From Linanthus parryae (lineage: Eukaryota > Streptophyta > Magnoliopsida > Ericales > Polemoniaceae), in the NCBI GenBank assembly GCA_023055425.1, contig JALGPY010000003.1, forward strand, positions 77,289,491-77,353,490: a stretch of 64,000 nucleotides of DNA, in the 5' to 3' direction. Below the pieces are notes generated by a model that saw nothing but the letters and a program-made list of their open reading frames with translations, was not told where the DNA came from and did no database searches. The translations under genes and the position numbers were made by a program. Each line of letters begins with the position of its first letter. The first letter of the stretch is position 1. Below are positions 19,976 through 33,472 of this stretch, one piece after another.

Positions 19976-20700
19976 TCCTACCCCCTTAAAAGAATCTTCG
20001 CCCCGAAAGATCACCCATCCTTACCTACTCCTTATAACCTCTTCCTTAATCCATACTAAACATTGTCGGTCCTCTTGCCTTATAGATTATTTCCTTATGA
20101 ATTTCGGATTGGCGTCGGTACCCTGCTATGTTGCAATTAATACCTCCTATAGTCCCTTCGTTTTCCTCCTGAAGCCAACTAAATTTCTTGTTGTTCGATT
20201 TCTCTAGCGCCTTGGTTGGCCTGACCCATAGATGTACTTCCCTCGGATCTCCGCATACACCAGATCTCAGATTCTGTTGATTGCTAAATCGCTCCCACGT
20301 TTTACTGAAACACCCTTACTCATATTCCAGGACTTCGAACTTACACCATTTCCAATTTAACATCGTACCGGTCATTTTCCGTTTCCAACCTAGGTCACAC
20401 GCTCTAAGAGTTACATGCCCCCACCTTAGTCCTTACGACGTCTGGTACAATGTCGAAAGGAACTTTTACCTTCTCAGTTATGTCTCTAACTTCCAATATC
20501 ATTCATCCTTCTCTATTTTATTAGTCTCGATCATTGCCATCTTGACACTCCGATTCTTCTTCTGGACCGTTTTGGTTTACTTATCTTTCGTAGTTCTAGA
20601 CATGTCACTTCTGACAAGTCTTTGTAAGAACACCGCAAGGTTAATATGACTTTTTACCCTGGAAGAATATGTCATATTCTGCAAACCAACATTCCTTGGA
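19976..20700 (-). pseudogene. Decayed pol tail and purine tract of a chromovirus-like element
   Basis: Read on the minus strand, the segment next to LTR copy A ends in TTCTTTTAAGGGGGTAGGA directly before the LTR start TGAAAC. This layout, a polyprotein tail followed by AAGGGGG-TAGGA and TGTAAC, is typical of Tekay/Del-type chromoviruses. Upstream frames are full of stops and I cannot assign domains. The call rests on the end structure and the LTR pair, not on protein motifs. Confidence 0.5.
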
Positions 20701-23461
20701 AATAAATTTTGGAACTCCTTCCCATTGTCTGACGGAGATTATTTCCTGGTTGATAAAAAAATAACCCATAGCCTATCCCTGACAGACTAGACCTTGAGTG
20801 TGCAAACCCTACTGTATCGTCAGTCCTGAGAGTAGTGCCACCTGCCAATAGTCGGGGCTAGATCCGACTGACTAAAAGAAGCATGAGAGTGGGTCCCAGG
20901 TGTGTCCCCTACTTCAATAGCCAGACATCCAGAGAATGCAGTGACCACACTAAGGTCTAGAGTGAACCTGAATCAATTACTATTCAAGTATTCAGAGGCA
21001 AAGAGAATTCATACCCATACTCACATCTTTTATTTGAAGACATAAATGTATACGAATCATCATCATTCATTTCATGATTTCTGTATTCCTTACTCAATAG
21101 ACATATATCTATTCCTGTACTCTTTCATAGAAAATTAAGAATTCATATACTTACCTGGTAGCCTGCCGTATTCCCAATTAGCGAAGCTCTTTCCCCATCT
21201 TGACAATCTATAAACATAAAAATGTATCTATGCTATAGTTATGTAAAGTGCATATGCAGATGTCACACTGACTTACTAACCCCAAATTACAAGTTTGCCC
21301 CTGAAAACTCAGTCTTACCCGTACAGTCCCTGACTTTTCCTTAACCCCTCAGTTATGTATAGTTGGCCAGTCTCAGGAGTCACTAAGTCTTCAAGTTGTC
21401 CCAGCAAGAGTCGATCTCAAGTTCTAGGTATCTACACTTTAGTTTCCAGAGTTTGACTAATTGCAGCTTAGTCCCCTTTCAGTGTGATTAGTCAGATTTA
21501 ATGAAGTCCAGATTAACCCAAATGAATTCCAGATATTATAAAACTGACACAGAGACATGAGGTCATGTCCTACTTCATGATTTGAGTGTCCGATTGCAAA
21601 AAGCATGAAATTACATTTTACTCTTCATAGACAGCTCAATTGCGTTAGGCTTTTTGGAGAGTCAAACTTGGTCATCCTTGACCCTTAGTTATGAAATTTC
21701 ATTACGATAATTATTCGTGAACTCTCAGGTCACATGGTTACAATTTTTCCTTACTCATAATACAAAAGTTTTGATTGAGTTTGATATTCCAACAATATAG
21801 TTTGAAAATCCCAGAGTGGGCTGAAGATTCCTTTAGATGCCCAAAATATTGGCCTCAAGTAAGTCAGAGTCACTAGTTTATTGAGGAGAACAGATTTCAT
21901 AGGTTTTGATTATTAGCAATTAAGCCCCTAAAGTTTGCTAAAATTATAGAATGACCCCCATGCAGTTGGCTTGCTAAACACTAACCCTGATTAGCTTATT
22001 TTGAATTCAATTATCCATGTAATTCATGCAGAAAACCCCAAGATATTGATTTGGTCAAACATATATTTCTTGAAATTCAAACTCGGTGAAATTTGACATA
22101 TAAATTGAAACGGTATGGGGAGAAACTTTTCCAAGAATGTGAAGGACGGGATGGTCATTTGAATGACAATTTAGAAGATCAAATTCTGAGTGAAATAAAC
22201 TTAAACAATCAACTTCAAATCTAATTTGTGATCAAACTAGAAGGAATTTGGGAAAAATAGAACTAGGGTTTTGAAGATGGCTGAACAAGAATTCCAGAAC
22301 GTGTTTAAGCTCTTGGGGATTCAGAATATTCAAAGAGATAGTGCATATCAAATTTAGGTAAAATCATGCAATTTCCATACTTGGCCATTATTCATGTTTT
22401 TGACAGTTTCTAGCACATTTGTGTGGCAACTTAATGCATGATTTTGAGGCTGTTAGAGTCAGAATTCGAAAACCAAATAAACATGAAACTTGCAGCTAAA
22501 TGTACCATCTACACAACCCAACAACGGTTTCATGATCTTGACTAACCGGGAAGATACATGGGCTCAAATTTGAGTAAAACTGAAGTTCAAAAGTTCAAGC
22601 ATGAACATAGTGTTAAATATGAAATTGCCGCGACTTTGGAGCAAAAATCAAGTAAGTTATAGGCTGATTTGCACGAAACATATAATAGGAAACTTGTAGA
22701 AAAACATCCGAGGATTTTAGACTACCAAACCAATCATTATTTGGGTATGAGAAGAGTGAGATACATGCCCAAGAACAGGCTAAAATTCTCGGAAAAGCAA
22801 ACAAAAACATGTTTATGATATGATCTGGGCATGAATTGATTCTCTAAAAGGACTCACAATAGGACAGGGAGCATACCCATACAATAAATATCGAGTATTG
22901 CAAAGGGAAGAGGCTGCTCTAGCTCCCACGTCGTCCATGGCGTTCTACAACAACTTTCACAATCCTATAATCCAGCGAATGGTGTTCCTAGCGATCTAGG
23001 AATGAGGAAGAAGAATCAAACTATCTTTGTGGTAGAGAAAAAATTCATCAGATGTTTCCACCTAACAACCTAGGTGTCAAATGGAGAGTGAAATGGCACA
23101 CATGCATCTTGGGGTGGATTCAAACTTTATCAAATTTTTGGCATATTTTTAGGATTTAGGCAATACCATCATTTTATGAGAATTAAAAATTGGTCCCCAT
23201 AATTTAGAATACTTCATAGATAACCTCACATTTCTCTGAAATTCCAGTTTAGCCAAATCTCAACTATAAATTAAAGTTTTAGTAAATTATACAAGAGCCA
23301 ATTTCTTAAGAAACTGAATATTAGGCCTATAATGAAATCACACTGGATAATTCTTGCTATGTGGATGTCTGCAAGCACCGTTGACAAGAAGTTACACATC
23401 TAAATCACAATTTTCAACTATTACAATTCAAATCCTATAGAAATATTTTAAGGGTGTTACA
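20701..23461 (-). repeat. LTR copy B and adjoining decayed sequence, minus strand
   Basis: The LTR begins TGTAACACCC on the minus strand at 23461. Its first roughly 630 bp (23461-22830) match LTR copy A. The left limit is not defined: no primer site complementary to a tRNA is visible, so the internal region has been largely deleted. The rest is AT-rich and non-coding. Confidence 0.45.
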
Positions 23462-24660
23462 AAAACCCTCGTCGTCCCTCTTTAGTGCTCGGACAAGAGA
23501 TATAGAGTGTGCCTGAGCTTGCCAAGTTTGGTTATCAGCTGCCACATATTCCTTCAGATGTTCTGATTCAGGGTTTGACACGTTTCATAATGTTGATTTG
23601 TGATTGTGAGTCTTCATCAACCTTATTGAAGAGTTGTATCATATAATAAATATAATATTTTACATTGAGTTTTTAGAGTTTCGATATGGAGTTTCCACGT
23701 GGAATTAGCCATTTTATTTATTTTCTACATTTTCAATTACAATCATGACACTTCCATAGCGATAAAACATAAAAGTAAATATTCTAATATTGAATTTCAA
23801 ATTTTTATTGCCAATTTAAGTTTCTTTGTAAAATAAGTAAATTATTATCATCATAAAAGATATGTCAGTTGAAAGTTTATTTGTAAAATAAGTAAAATAT
23901 TATTGCAAATGTATGCATTTGTTACAAGAATAAAATGCTATAGAATCGTACATTATCTCGCACATATCTTACTCCTATCAATAAGATCAACACTATATTA
24001 ATATTGTAAATGGAGCTTTTAGGGTTTTGAATGTATAGAAATCTGACCACATGTGATTTCTGATTTATTTCGGTTAAACTAAATGCTCCCGATATTTTAT
24101 AATACTTGATATAATATCAATTAGTTAATTGAAATGTTATTGGAACATTTGAAAATAATATATGGTATAATATTAAATATTATCCGGTAATGTAAATGCA
24201 TTCATTTTCAAACAATAGATTAATGTGAGATATTATGTCTAAATGAAAATTCAATTAATGTGTATAACTGATTAGCGAATATTTATTGATTTAGCTTAAA
24301 TTTAATTAATTAATACTATTTGAAACAAAATAGTTTGAAGCTCTAAATGCATGAGAACTGGTCCATGAAAAATGTGAGTTTTTTTGAAATAATATTTCAC
24401 ACTATTTGTTCTTTATCAGCCAATTCCGTATCGATCTCATAGCTGGATCAATTTAATGTTCTTGAAACTCTAACGATGTCGATGCGGAGCTACAGTTGCA
24501 CGACGAAGCAACATTTGAACATCTAACTTCTTATTTTAAATATCTAATATTATATTATGTGATCCATGGTGCATAATAGCATGCGTTAGGAACATTCTCA
24601 CACAACCAATCTCAAAATATCTCTCATTTTAGTTTAATTTGATGCTTAATGTTTACTTAT
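23462..24660. other. AT-rich non-coding DNA, possibly body of a Helitron
   Basis: No frame of interest. A short stretch at 23515-23600 reads ELAKFGYQLPHIPSDVLIQG on the plus strand and resembles copia gag only weakly. The remainder is very AT-rich and may be the interior of the non-autonomous Helitron whose 3' end is at 24743. Confidence 0.35.
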
Positions 24661-24716
24661 ATTTTGTCAATATAGTCTTTTTTTTATCGATTACAGAAGA
24701 CATGAATGTGTTTTTT

Positions 24717-24743
24717 CCGTGAGATGCACGGGGTAAATGCTAG
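24717..24743 (+). mobile_element. Probable Helitron 3' terminus
   Basis: A small hairpin, CCGTG (24717-24721) pairing with CACGG (24727-24731), is followed eight bases later by CTAG (24740-24743) and then T. Helitrons end with a hairpin just before CTRR and insert between A and T. The 5' end (TC) was not located, so the element length is unknown. Confidence 0.5.
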
Positions 24744-24874
24744 TTATTCTCTATTCAGGTCATATGTTAACATTATTGATGGGTCAGTTCCAATCATTCT
24801 CTGTTTAGATGTAGAACTTCTATCAATATGTCAGCTTGAGTTTAGATAGTTAGCCACAGAAGTTTCATTTTTTT

Positions 24875-26359
24875 TGATAATTCAACCCATTCTCAATAAT
24901 GTAGTGTATAAAATCAGGAGGAGTTATAATGTGAAGATGATGAAAGACAAGTGTTTGAGTGAATTTTTCAAAGCTCCAAACCTTTGAAGCTCATGATTGC
25001 ATATAAACTTGCTTTGTACTTGCTTACAATTTCTGTGTTGCAAGATGCTCGGCATTGGATTGAATATTGTTTATATGCATTTATACTGTCTCTCACAAAT
25101 ATTCTTGCCCTTATATATTGTGCTAATAATGCTAGATAAGTATGCAGGTTGATATGTATTAAGTATCACTTGTTGTTGGCCAAATATTTGAAGGTGGCCA
25201 AAAATCCAATGCTTTGGAGGTTGCCTTTGACTTCTGTGTGTGATTTTTTGGCTAACAGATTCTTTTTGCAGTATGATATAACTAGCTGTATGCTTGATCA
25301 TTGAATTATTCTACATATGTTAATTTTAATTATTATTTTGGTATAGTTATCTATTGATTTCACTTTGAATATAGCTAAGCATAATGGTTTAAATGGCCTG
25401 CCAAACAGGACATTATATATATATGCTATTCTTTATGGATTTTTGTCTGATCTTGTATTCAAGTTTTGCAGGACTAGTCGTTGCTGAAACCTGCCTAACA
25501 AAATCTATTCGGCTGTTCAAATATAGATGTTGAAAGAAGCTGTTAGGGATTAAGAATTTGTGGGAAGTATGTTCCTAAAATCTCTTAGGTTGTTACAGCA
25601 AGTTGTTATATACCGGATTTGAATTTCAAGCAAGAAAAAGGACTGATCAACTGATAAATTGAAGAGAGAATAATTGTGGGAGGTCATCTATCAACTCTTT
25701 ATTCATTCAACTAGTTTCGTGATTCAAAATTGCAGAATATTAATCATTCCAGAACTCTGAAGAACACATTTGAGCATCACTGCTTATTCTACTTCATGTG
25801 TTCTTCTGTATTGTGTGTTGTCTATTTATTTCATTTGGAATTCTATACCTCACCAACTTTATTAAGTTAGTTGTTTAAGTTAACAACAAGAGGTTGTTAT
25901 TGTTTCATAAGATTTTATCTGGAACTAGATAGGTTGGGAGCCACAAGCTGTATAGGTGTAAGGGAATTCACTTAGGCTTGAGATCTAGGGTTGAGTCTGT
26001 GATTAATAAGAAGTTGTTCAAATCTTGGAGGTATTGTATCCCTCAGGGTAAGAGTAGGCCCATTGGTGGCTGAACTTCGTAAAAATCGCTGTGTTAATTT
26101 CTTTACAAGTTCCGCATTTCATTCCACCCAGGGAAGCTCCAAAGCTTTGGAAGATTTCCGACTTCAAAGCTTTGAAGCTCTAAACTGTTTCAAACTGTTT
26201 CAAATATTTCCTATACTCGACAAAGCTTTGATATTGCACCATTACTCTGTTTTAAAGTTTCAAAAGTTTAGTTTTAGCAAAAAAAATCATACTCTATTCA
26301 ACCCCCCCCCCCCTATAGAGTATATTGTTCATATTTTATACTTTCATTACAAACATTCA
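24875..26359 (+). repeat. LTR-a, 5' LTR of element 2a
   Basis: It starts TGATAATTCAA and ends ACATTCA, 1485 bp, and aligns with the LTRs at 26572-27987 and 35647-37113. Left flank is TTTTT; no matching right flank exists because the 3' LTR is lost. Confidence 0.75.
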
Positions 26360-26361
26360 AT

Positions 26362-26373
26362 TGGTATCAGAAG
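26362..26373 (+). other. Primer binding site of element 2a
   Basis: TGGTATCAGAAG lies two bases after the LTR and matches the initiator-methionine tRNA site TGGTATCAGAGC except one base. Confidence 0.75.
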
Positions 26374-26408
26374 TTGGGTCACTGTATAAATTTAACCATC
26401 TTGTGATA

Positions 26409-26571
26409 ATGAGTAATGTAGGTGATGGAGTATTCTCACAAGGAACAGCATCCATCAGACCTCCACTTTTCTATGGTGACGACTTTGTGAATTGGAAAGC
26501 ATTGATGAAATCGTTCATCATAGATCATGACATGGCGCAATGGTCAATCACTCAGAGTGCCCATATATTTA
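26409..26571 (+). pseudogene. gag start of element 2a, interrupted
   Basis: ATG 26409 opens MSNVGDGVFSQGTASIRPPL, close to the start of the 2b gag (28039). After about 50 codons the frame is cut by element 2b at 26571. The duplicated target is ATTTA (26567-26571), and GTTTA follows the other end. The gag continues at 37119. Confidence 0.8.
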
Positions 26572-27987
26572 TGATAATTCAATTTATCTTCCTCCATACT
26601 AAGTTTGAATTGTGTATGTTTATTGAAGCTGATAAAAGACAGTGATAACATATGTTCAATGATCCAAGGCCTTGAAGGTTTATGTTTGCTTTTGAATTTG
26701 TTAAGTATGCTTTAACAATATTGTGTATGCAGGTGTAGCATTGGATCAGTTGTTAATTTAATGTTTCTTACAAATATTCTTGGACTATATTTATGTGTTT
26801 CTAACACTCACAGGGTTCACAGCTTGATTGAATCAAGGTTTGGAATGCTTTAAGCTTAAAATTGTAAAGGATGTCACAGAGCTCGAAGGCCTTAAGATTT
26901 GCCTTGAACTCCTGACAGTCTTTTAGCTTAACTGATTATTTCTTGCATGATGCTATCTGTGGAATTGTGATTGGTTAATGACTTGATATAAGTCTAACCC
27001 ATAATTTTATCTATATATGTTACATATTAGTGATCAGGCTTTTATCTAGTCATCAAAATTGTTGGTTTAGTTTCTTAAAAAAAAAGTTGTGCCAAACAGT
27101 CAGTTCTATGTTGATTTATTTTATGGATTTCGTTTGACCTTGAAATCAAGTTATTGCAGGGTTTTTCATCGTTCAAAACCCTCACAAAAACTCTAATAGC
27201 TATCCATTCAGAGCTTTTGAAAGAAGCATGTTTGAGAGAGGATTTTTAGGGAGACAGTTCCTAAAATCTCTCATTCAGTTATTGCAACTGGATATAACCT
27301 TCATTTTGAATTTCAAGAAAAAGGAGAGACTTAGAGTGAACTTATCATTGATAAAGAAGAGTGTTTCTTATCATGGATATCATACAATCAACTCTTCAAT
27401 CAAATCAAGCTCTCAACACTGCTGAACAAGAAGATCAATCATCCAGAAAGTTGAAGAACACATCCAAGCTTCACAGTTTATTTCATCTATGTGTTCCTCA
27501 ATATTTGTATTAATTTGTGTTATGATTCTGATTTCTTAAACCTCACAAACTTAGAAGTTTAGTTGTTCAAGTGAACATCAAGAGGTTCTTATTGTTTCAA
27601 CAGATTGTAGTTGTTACTAGATAGGTTGGGAACCACAAGCTGTATAGGTGTAGGGAACTCACTTAGGCTTGAGATCTAGGGCTAAATCTGGTTTTTTAAT
27701 AATAAGTTTTTCCGAAATCCTGGAGGGATTAGATCCCTCATGTAGAGACTAGGACCAAGTGTGACTGAACTCCGTAAAATCATTGTGTTGATTAATGGTG
27801 TTCTATTTCACTGCAAACCATCTGGCACAAAACAGGTTTCTCAATGGCTTGAAGTATTTTACAGCTAAAGACCTTGCAGCTTTCTCTTGTTCTCAAAAAG
27901 TTTATGTCTTTTATCAAAACTCCTCCAAATCCCCCCCCCTTCTAGAGTATTTTATCATGTGTTTTATACTTACATAACAAACTTTCA
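26572..27987 (+). repeat. 5' LTR of element 2b
   Basis: It is 1416 bp, starts TGATAATTCAA and ends AACTTTCA, and pairs with 35647-37113. Confidence 0.85.
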
Positions 27988-27989
27988 AT

Positions 27990-28001
27990 TGGTATCAGAG
28001 C
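27990..28001 (+). other. Primer binding site of element 2b
   Basis: TGGTATCAGAGC, complementary to the 3' end of initiator-methionine tRNA, lies two bases after the LTR. Confidence 0.9.
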
Positions 28002-28038
28002 TTTGGGTCACTTCTAAGGATCTAACAATCTTGTGAGA

Positions 28039-29850
28039 ATGAGTAATGTAGGTGATGGTGCATTCTCACAGGGAAGGGCAGGCAACAGACCTCCATTGTT
28101 CTATGGTGACAATTTCATTCATTGGAAGGCATTAATGAAGATGTTCATCATATATCAAGACATGGAACTGTGGTCTATCACTCTTAATGGTCCTCATGTG
28201 CGTTACACCACTAAGGATGGGATTAGAACCATCAAAACTGAAGAGGAACTTTCAGTTATAGAGCTGAAAAAGGTATCCTAAAATTACAACGGCATGAACC
28301 TGTGATATTGTGCTCTTAGTGCAGATGAGTTCAATAGAGTTTCAAATTGCAAACGTCCCTAGGAGGTTTGGAAAAGCTGGTTGTAACCTATGAAGGAACC
28401 AGTCAAGTCAAGCTAACTAAGATCAACATTCTTTCTGAGGAAATATAAATTTTTCAAGTTGAACTCAGATGAATTTGTCATGGAGATGTTCAAAAGATTC
28501 ACAGATGTAGTGAATAATATGGAATCCATGGGAAAGACCTTCTAAAATTAAGAGATAGTCAGAAATATTTTGAGAGGCTTGCCAAAAACTAAGTGGGAGC
28601 CAAAGACAACAGCTATTGAAGAAGCTCAGGACCTAAGTATTCTTGAGCTAGATGATTTACAAGGAAAGCTGCTCACTCATGAAATATCTATGAAGGAGGT
28701 ATATGGTGACATGAGTGACAACATCAAGAACATGGAACTCAAGGAAAAAGACAATAACAAATCCCAAAGCCTTGAACAAGATGATGATGATGAAGAAGAA
28801 GCTTTAGCCTTGATCTCCAAAGCTTTGGCAAGAATCTTGAAAAATAAAAAGAACTTTGGAAACAAGGACTACAGCATCGACAAGTCTAGATCCCCAAGAA
28901 GCAAGGATCAAAAGGTAAGTCTTCTTCACATTCAAATAAACCTAAAGTGATTAATTGCTTTGAATGAGGTGATGCAGATCATTTAGTAAGGGATGTCCTC
29001 AAAAGAAGAAAAACATAAACATTCAAAAGAAAGAAAGTGAAAACTGAAGAAAGAAAGCTATGGTTACTTCAGGAGTGATTCTGATTCATTATCTGACTCA
29101 GATTCAGATAAAGAACAAGCAAACATGTGTTTAATGGCTGAGCATGAAAAATAAAAGAGCTCGGACAAGCATATTGAAGAAATGGTAAAAAACTTACTTG
29201 CTAGTCCTTCTGACGTACTTCCTGAAATTCTCAAAAGTATGCTTTTAAATGAGGAAAGTTATAGAAATGAGATTGATTCTTTAAAAGTGAGAGTTCTTGA
29301 TCAAACAAAGGAGAACATAGACTTAACTTTTCAAAAACAAATATCTTGAACCTACTATGTTGAAAATTGACAGTGACTTCAAAGCCTTGGATAGTAGGTT
29401 CAAAGCTTTGAAGGCACAAGTCTAGGAAGTTGTTGATCAAAACTCTCTTTTAAATGATAAGTATGTTGATCTAAAGAATCATTCAGATTATTTAGAACAA
29501 CAGAAATCTTCATTGACTGAGAAGCTTCAAGAATTTAAAAACATTTCATCAACCATTGTTGGCTTAGAATACAAGCTCAATCTCATGCTTGGAGGAAATC
29601 TGGAGTCTATGCATAAAAGTAGAATTGGCTATAATCCGAATTTTCTAAAAGAAAATCCAAACTACTTTTGTGAAATCTGGAAGCAGATATTCTTCAAAAT
29701 GTCATTACTGTCAAAAAATTGGTCATGTAAGATTAACTTGCCCCTTCAGAAGATGAGAACCTCACATTTTGAGGAACACTTATGCATATCAGCTCAACGG
29801 ACAAGTTCAACAGATTTGGGTTCCTAAAGGAACTAGACCACCAAACATGG
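28039..29850 (+). pseudogene. gag of element 2b (broken)
   Basis: ATG 28039 starts MSNVGDGAFSQGRAGNRPPL. The UBN2-type gag region follows with stops from 28279 on; 28570-28950 stays open and ends in an acidic, then Lys-rich stretch. The zinc knuckle near 28958 reads CFE-stop-GDADHLVRD, so its second Cys codon is now TGA. A coiled-coil region and the LNLMLGGN and GYNPNFLK blocks come later (29513-29827). A run of about 25 T sits at 29852-29876 before pol. The normal product would be the capsid protein. Confidence 0.8.
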
Positions 29851-29926
29851 TATTTTTTTTTTTTTTTTTTTTTTTTGAGGAACTGGTTGATTCTGAGTAT
29901 GACTTAAAATTCTACACTTGGTCTAA

Positions 29927-32900
29927 TTGCCTGTTGAGGCGTTGATTTACTTGTTGCAGATTTTCACCAGGGCCTTGAAGGATCAGAAATGGATATTGGA
30001 TAGTGGTTGTTCCAGACATATGAGTGGAAAGAAATCTTTGTTCACTGAACTTAAAGAGCAATCTGAAGGAAAAATTACACTTGGTGACAAAGCCAAATGC
30101 AACATAAATGGTAGTATTGGTAATGGTTCTACTGATTCTATTTCATATGTTTATCTTGTTGATGGTCTTAGGTTTAATCTGCTTAGTATATCTCAGCTGT
30201 GTGCTAGAGGTAATAAAGTTATTTTTGACAAGGATAAATGTGTTGTGCAAGATGAGAAATCAGGAAATTGCATACTCACAGATCCTAGATCATATAATGT
30301 ATATGCTTTGAGTACTAACAAAGTTGCAGGTGAAAAGCTAAAATGTCTCAAGGCCTTGATGGAAGATTCGAAACTGTGGCACAGAAAGCTTAGGCAAATA
30401 AGCATGCATTCTATGAACAAACTCATCTCAAAAGACTTGGTAATAGGATTACCATCCCTGAAATTCAATGATTAGATTTTCAGGGCATGCACTCAAGGTA
30501 AACAGACAAAAAGTTCCTTCAAGAAAAAGAGCTTTGTAAGTACTTCTAGACCTTTAGAACTAATGCAAATGGACTTGTGTGGTCCTGTGAGAGATCAAAA
30601 TTCAAGAGGTAAAAGGTATAGGCTTTTTGTGGTAGATGACTATTCTAGATTTACTTGGGTTATGTTTATTATAGACAAAACTGAAGCTTTACATGAATTC
30701 TCGAAGCTTTGCAAAGAACTTCAAACTTTGAAAATTTGCCTGTTGCATCTATTATAAGTGATCATGGTAGGGAATTTGATCAGCTTGATTTCGATTTATT
30801 TTGTGCAACGCATGGCATCTCACATAATTTCTCTGCACCTAGAACTCCTCAGTAGAATGGAGTTGTTGAGAGGAAGAATAGGACACTTGAAGATATGTCT
30901 TGAACCATGCTACTTGAAAGTAATTTGCCAAAAATATTTGTGGGCGGAAGTTGTTAACACTGCCAATTATGTGCTCAATAAATGTTTGATTAGGCCTATT
31001 TTGAAGAAAACTCCATATGAATTGCTTAAAGGCATGAATCATAGTGTCTCTTATTTCAAACCTTTTGGTTGTACTTGCTTTGTGCATAATAATGGTACAG
31101 ATAATCTTGGCATGTTTGATGCCAGAAGTGATGAAGGTATATTTCTTCGTTATTCTCAAACTAGTAAGGCTTATAGAGTTTCCAATAAGAGAATTAAGAT
31201 TGTAGAGGAGAGTATTCGTGTGATTTTTGATGAAAGTACTGGTGATTTTATGAGGGAAAGTTTTGCAAATCTCAACTTCAATAAATATGAGTCAGATGAT
31301 GATTATGAGAAGGAGAATAGAAGCAAAACTAAATTGCATGATCAGTCAGCAGAATCTCAAGGCCTTGAACCTACTGCTGAGCCAAAATCTCAAAGTCTTG
31401 AGACCGAGATTGACAGAACACATGATGCTCCATCCACTGTATCAAGATCTCAAAGCCTTGAAGGACCATAAACCTGGACACCAAGGAAGAAGTTAAAATA
31501 CATATAAGATCATCCTGCAGCCAATATCATCTCAGATGCAACTACTGGAACTCAAACAAGAGGCCAGCTAAGGAATTTATGTGCTTTTAGTTCTTTTGTA
31601 TCACATATGGATCCTAAAAATGCAAAATAAGCACTAGACGATACAGATTAGATCATTGCAAAGCAGAATGAGTCGAATGCGTTTGAGTGGAAAAATTTAT
31701 GGAATTTAGTTCCTCGACCAAAGACTCAATCAGTGATTGGAACCAGATGGGTGTTCAGAAGCTAGCTTGATGAAAATGTCAAGGTTGTGAGAAATAAAGC
31801 AATACTTGTGGCACAGGGATACAATCAAGAATAAGGTATTGACTATGAGGAGACATTTGCTCCTGTTGCCAGGTTAGAAGTTATCAGAATACTTCTTGCA
31901 TTTTAATCTCATAAACATATAAAGCTTTATAAGATGGATGTCAAATGTGCTTTTCTAAATGGTTATTTACAAGAAGAGGTACATGTTGCTCAACCACCTA
32001 GTTCAGTTTATGAAATTTTCCCTGATTATGTGTACAAATTAGACAAAGCTCTTTATGGTACTAAGCAAGCTCCAAGGGCTTGGTATGACAGACTCTCAAA
32101 GTGTTTACTTGACACTTAAGAGAGTTCATGTAGACAAAACTCTTTTAATTAAGAATAAATAAAAGGATTCGTTGGTGGTGCAGATTTATGTTGATGATAT
32201 ACAATTTGGTGCTACTAATGAATCTCTTTCAAAAGAGTTTATGGTCTAATGTGCAGAGAATTTGTGATGAGCTTAATGGGAGAATTGAATTTGTTTCTTG
32301 GACTTTATGTACATCAAATCAGGAAAGGAATTTTTGTACATCAAGGGAAATATACCAAGGAATTGTTGAACAAGTATAATATGTCTCATTTCAAGGCAAT
32401 TAAGACCCCCATGAGTTCATCACTATCCTTAGATAAGGATTCAAATGGTAAGGGTGTAAATCAGAAAGAATAGAGAGGTATGATTGGTTCTCTTCTTTAT
32501 TTAACTGCTAGTAGACCTGATATTACATTTAGTGTATGTATGTGTGAAAGGTTTCAAGCAGATCCTAAGGAAAGTCATTTTATTGTTCTTAAAAGGATTT
32601 TTAGATATTTGAATGGAACCCAAGACTTGGAGCTTTGGTATCCAAGAAGAACTAACTTTATGTTGAGTTGTTATTCTGATGCAGAATTTGCAGGTTACAA
32701 ATTGGATAGAAAGAGTACTTAAGGGTGTTGTTAATTTCTTGGTTCTTCATTGACTAGTTGGTACTCAAAGAAGCAAAAATATGTAGCCTTATCAACTGCA
32801 GAAGCTGAATACATTGCAGCCGGTGATTGTTGCTCACTAGTATTATGGATTTCTCAACAAATGAGGGATCTTGGATATGAATTTAGGAATGTGTCTATCA

Positions 32901-33000
32901 ACTGTGACAATACAAGTTATATCTCAATTCTTAAGAATCCAGTACAAAATTCAAGAACTAAGCACATAGATATGAAAGGTTTGCATCTCTAAGGCTTGAA
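29927..33000 (+). pseudogene. pol of element 2b: protease, integrase, RT, RNase H (broken)
   Basis: Protease: WILDSGCSRHMSGKKSLF near 29990, with DSG active site. Integrase: LWHRKLRQISMHSMNKL zinc region near 30378, MQMDLCGP near 30563, ISDHGREFDQ near 30750, NGVVERKNR near 30860. RT: MDVKCAFLNGYLQEEV near 31934, ALYGTKQAPRAWYD near 32050, YVDD near 32190. RNase H: CYSDAEFAGY near 32660 and STAEAEYIAA near 32795. Stops and frame changes occur throughout, for example TAG 30473-30475 and frame shifts near 30735 and 30925. The RT catalytic motif is preserved, but no continuous protein can be made. Confidence 0.85.
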
Positions 33001-33472
33001 TTGGGAATGCTAAACGAAGATGCATTGGTTTAGGGGGAGTATTGGATCTTATGTGTTCTTATTTGTTGAAATCTCAAAGCCATGAGATCATACTTTCCAA
33101 TCCTTGGAAGTATGTTTCAAAGCTTTGAACTTTCTGAGTAACTGCAGCATTCTTCAAGGCGTTGAGATTGTTGTTGAAAGGCTTTGATAAATTTGTGCAG
33201 ATTTTTGTCAATAATTGGATCACCAAATATTGTGCATTATCATATTATATAATTGTAGAATATTTGATTTCCTCAAGATATTTACTCAAATATTACAAAT
33301 ATCTTCTCAAATTTGATTTTTGAATCTAGATAAAAAAGAGTCCTTTTTAAACTATTTTTCTTCAACTTATAAGCTGAACTTTAGGGCTTTTGTTCTCCAT
33401 TCTCTCTCAATGTCTTCGTTCATCTCTTTATCTCTCTAAATTCTCTCCTTCTTCTCAAAACCCTAATCCTAA

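Noticed and set aside
19812..20649. Plus-strand ORFs of 131 and 122 codons
   Set aside because: They start in the 3' LTR or lie across the minus-strand pol tail, have low complexity and do not resemble a known protein.
29852..29876. Poly(T) run as a reverse retroposon tail
   Set aside because: It lies between gag and pol of element 2b with no target duplication or LINE/SINE sequence beside it. It is a simple T expansion.
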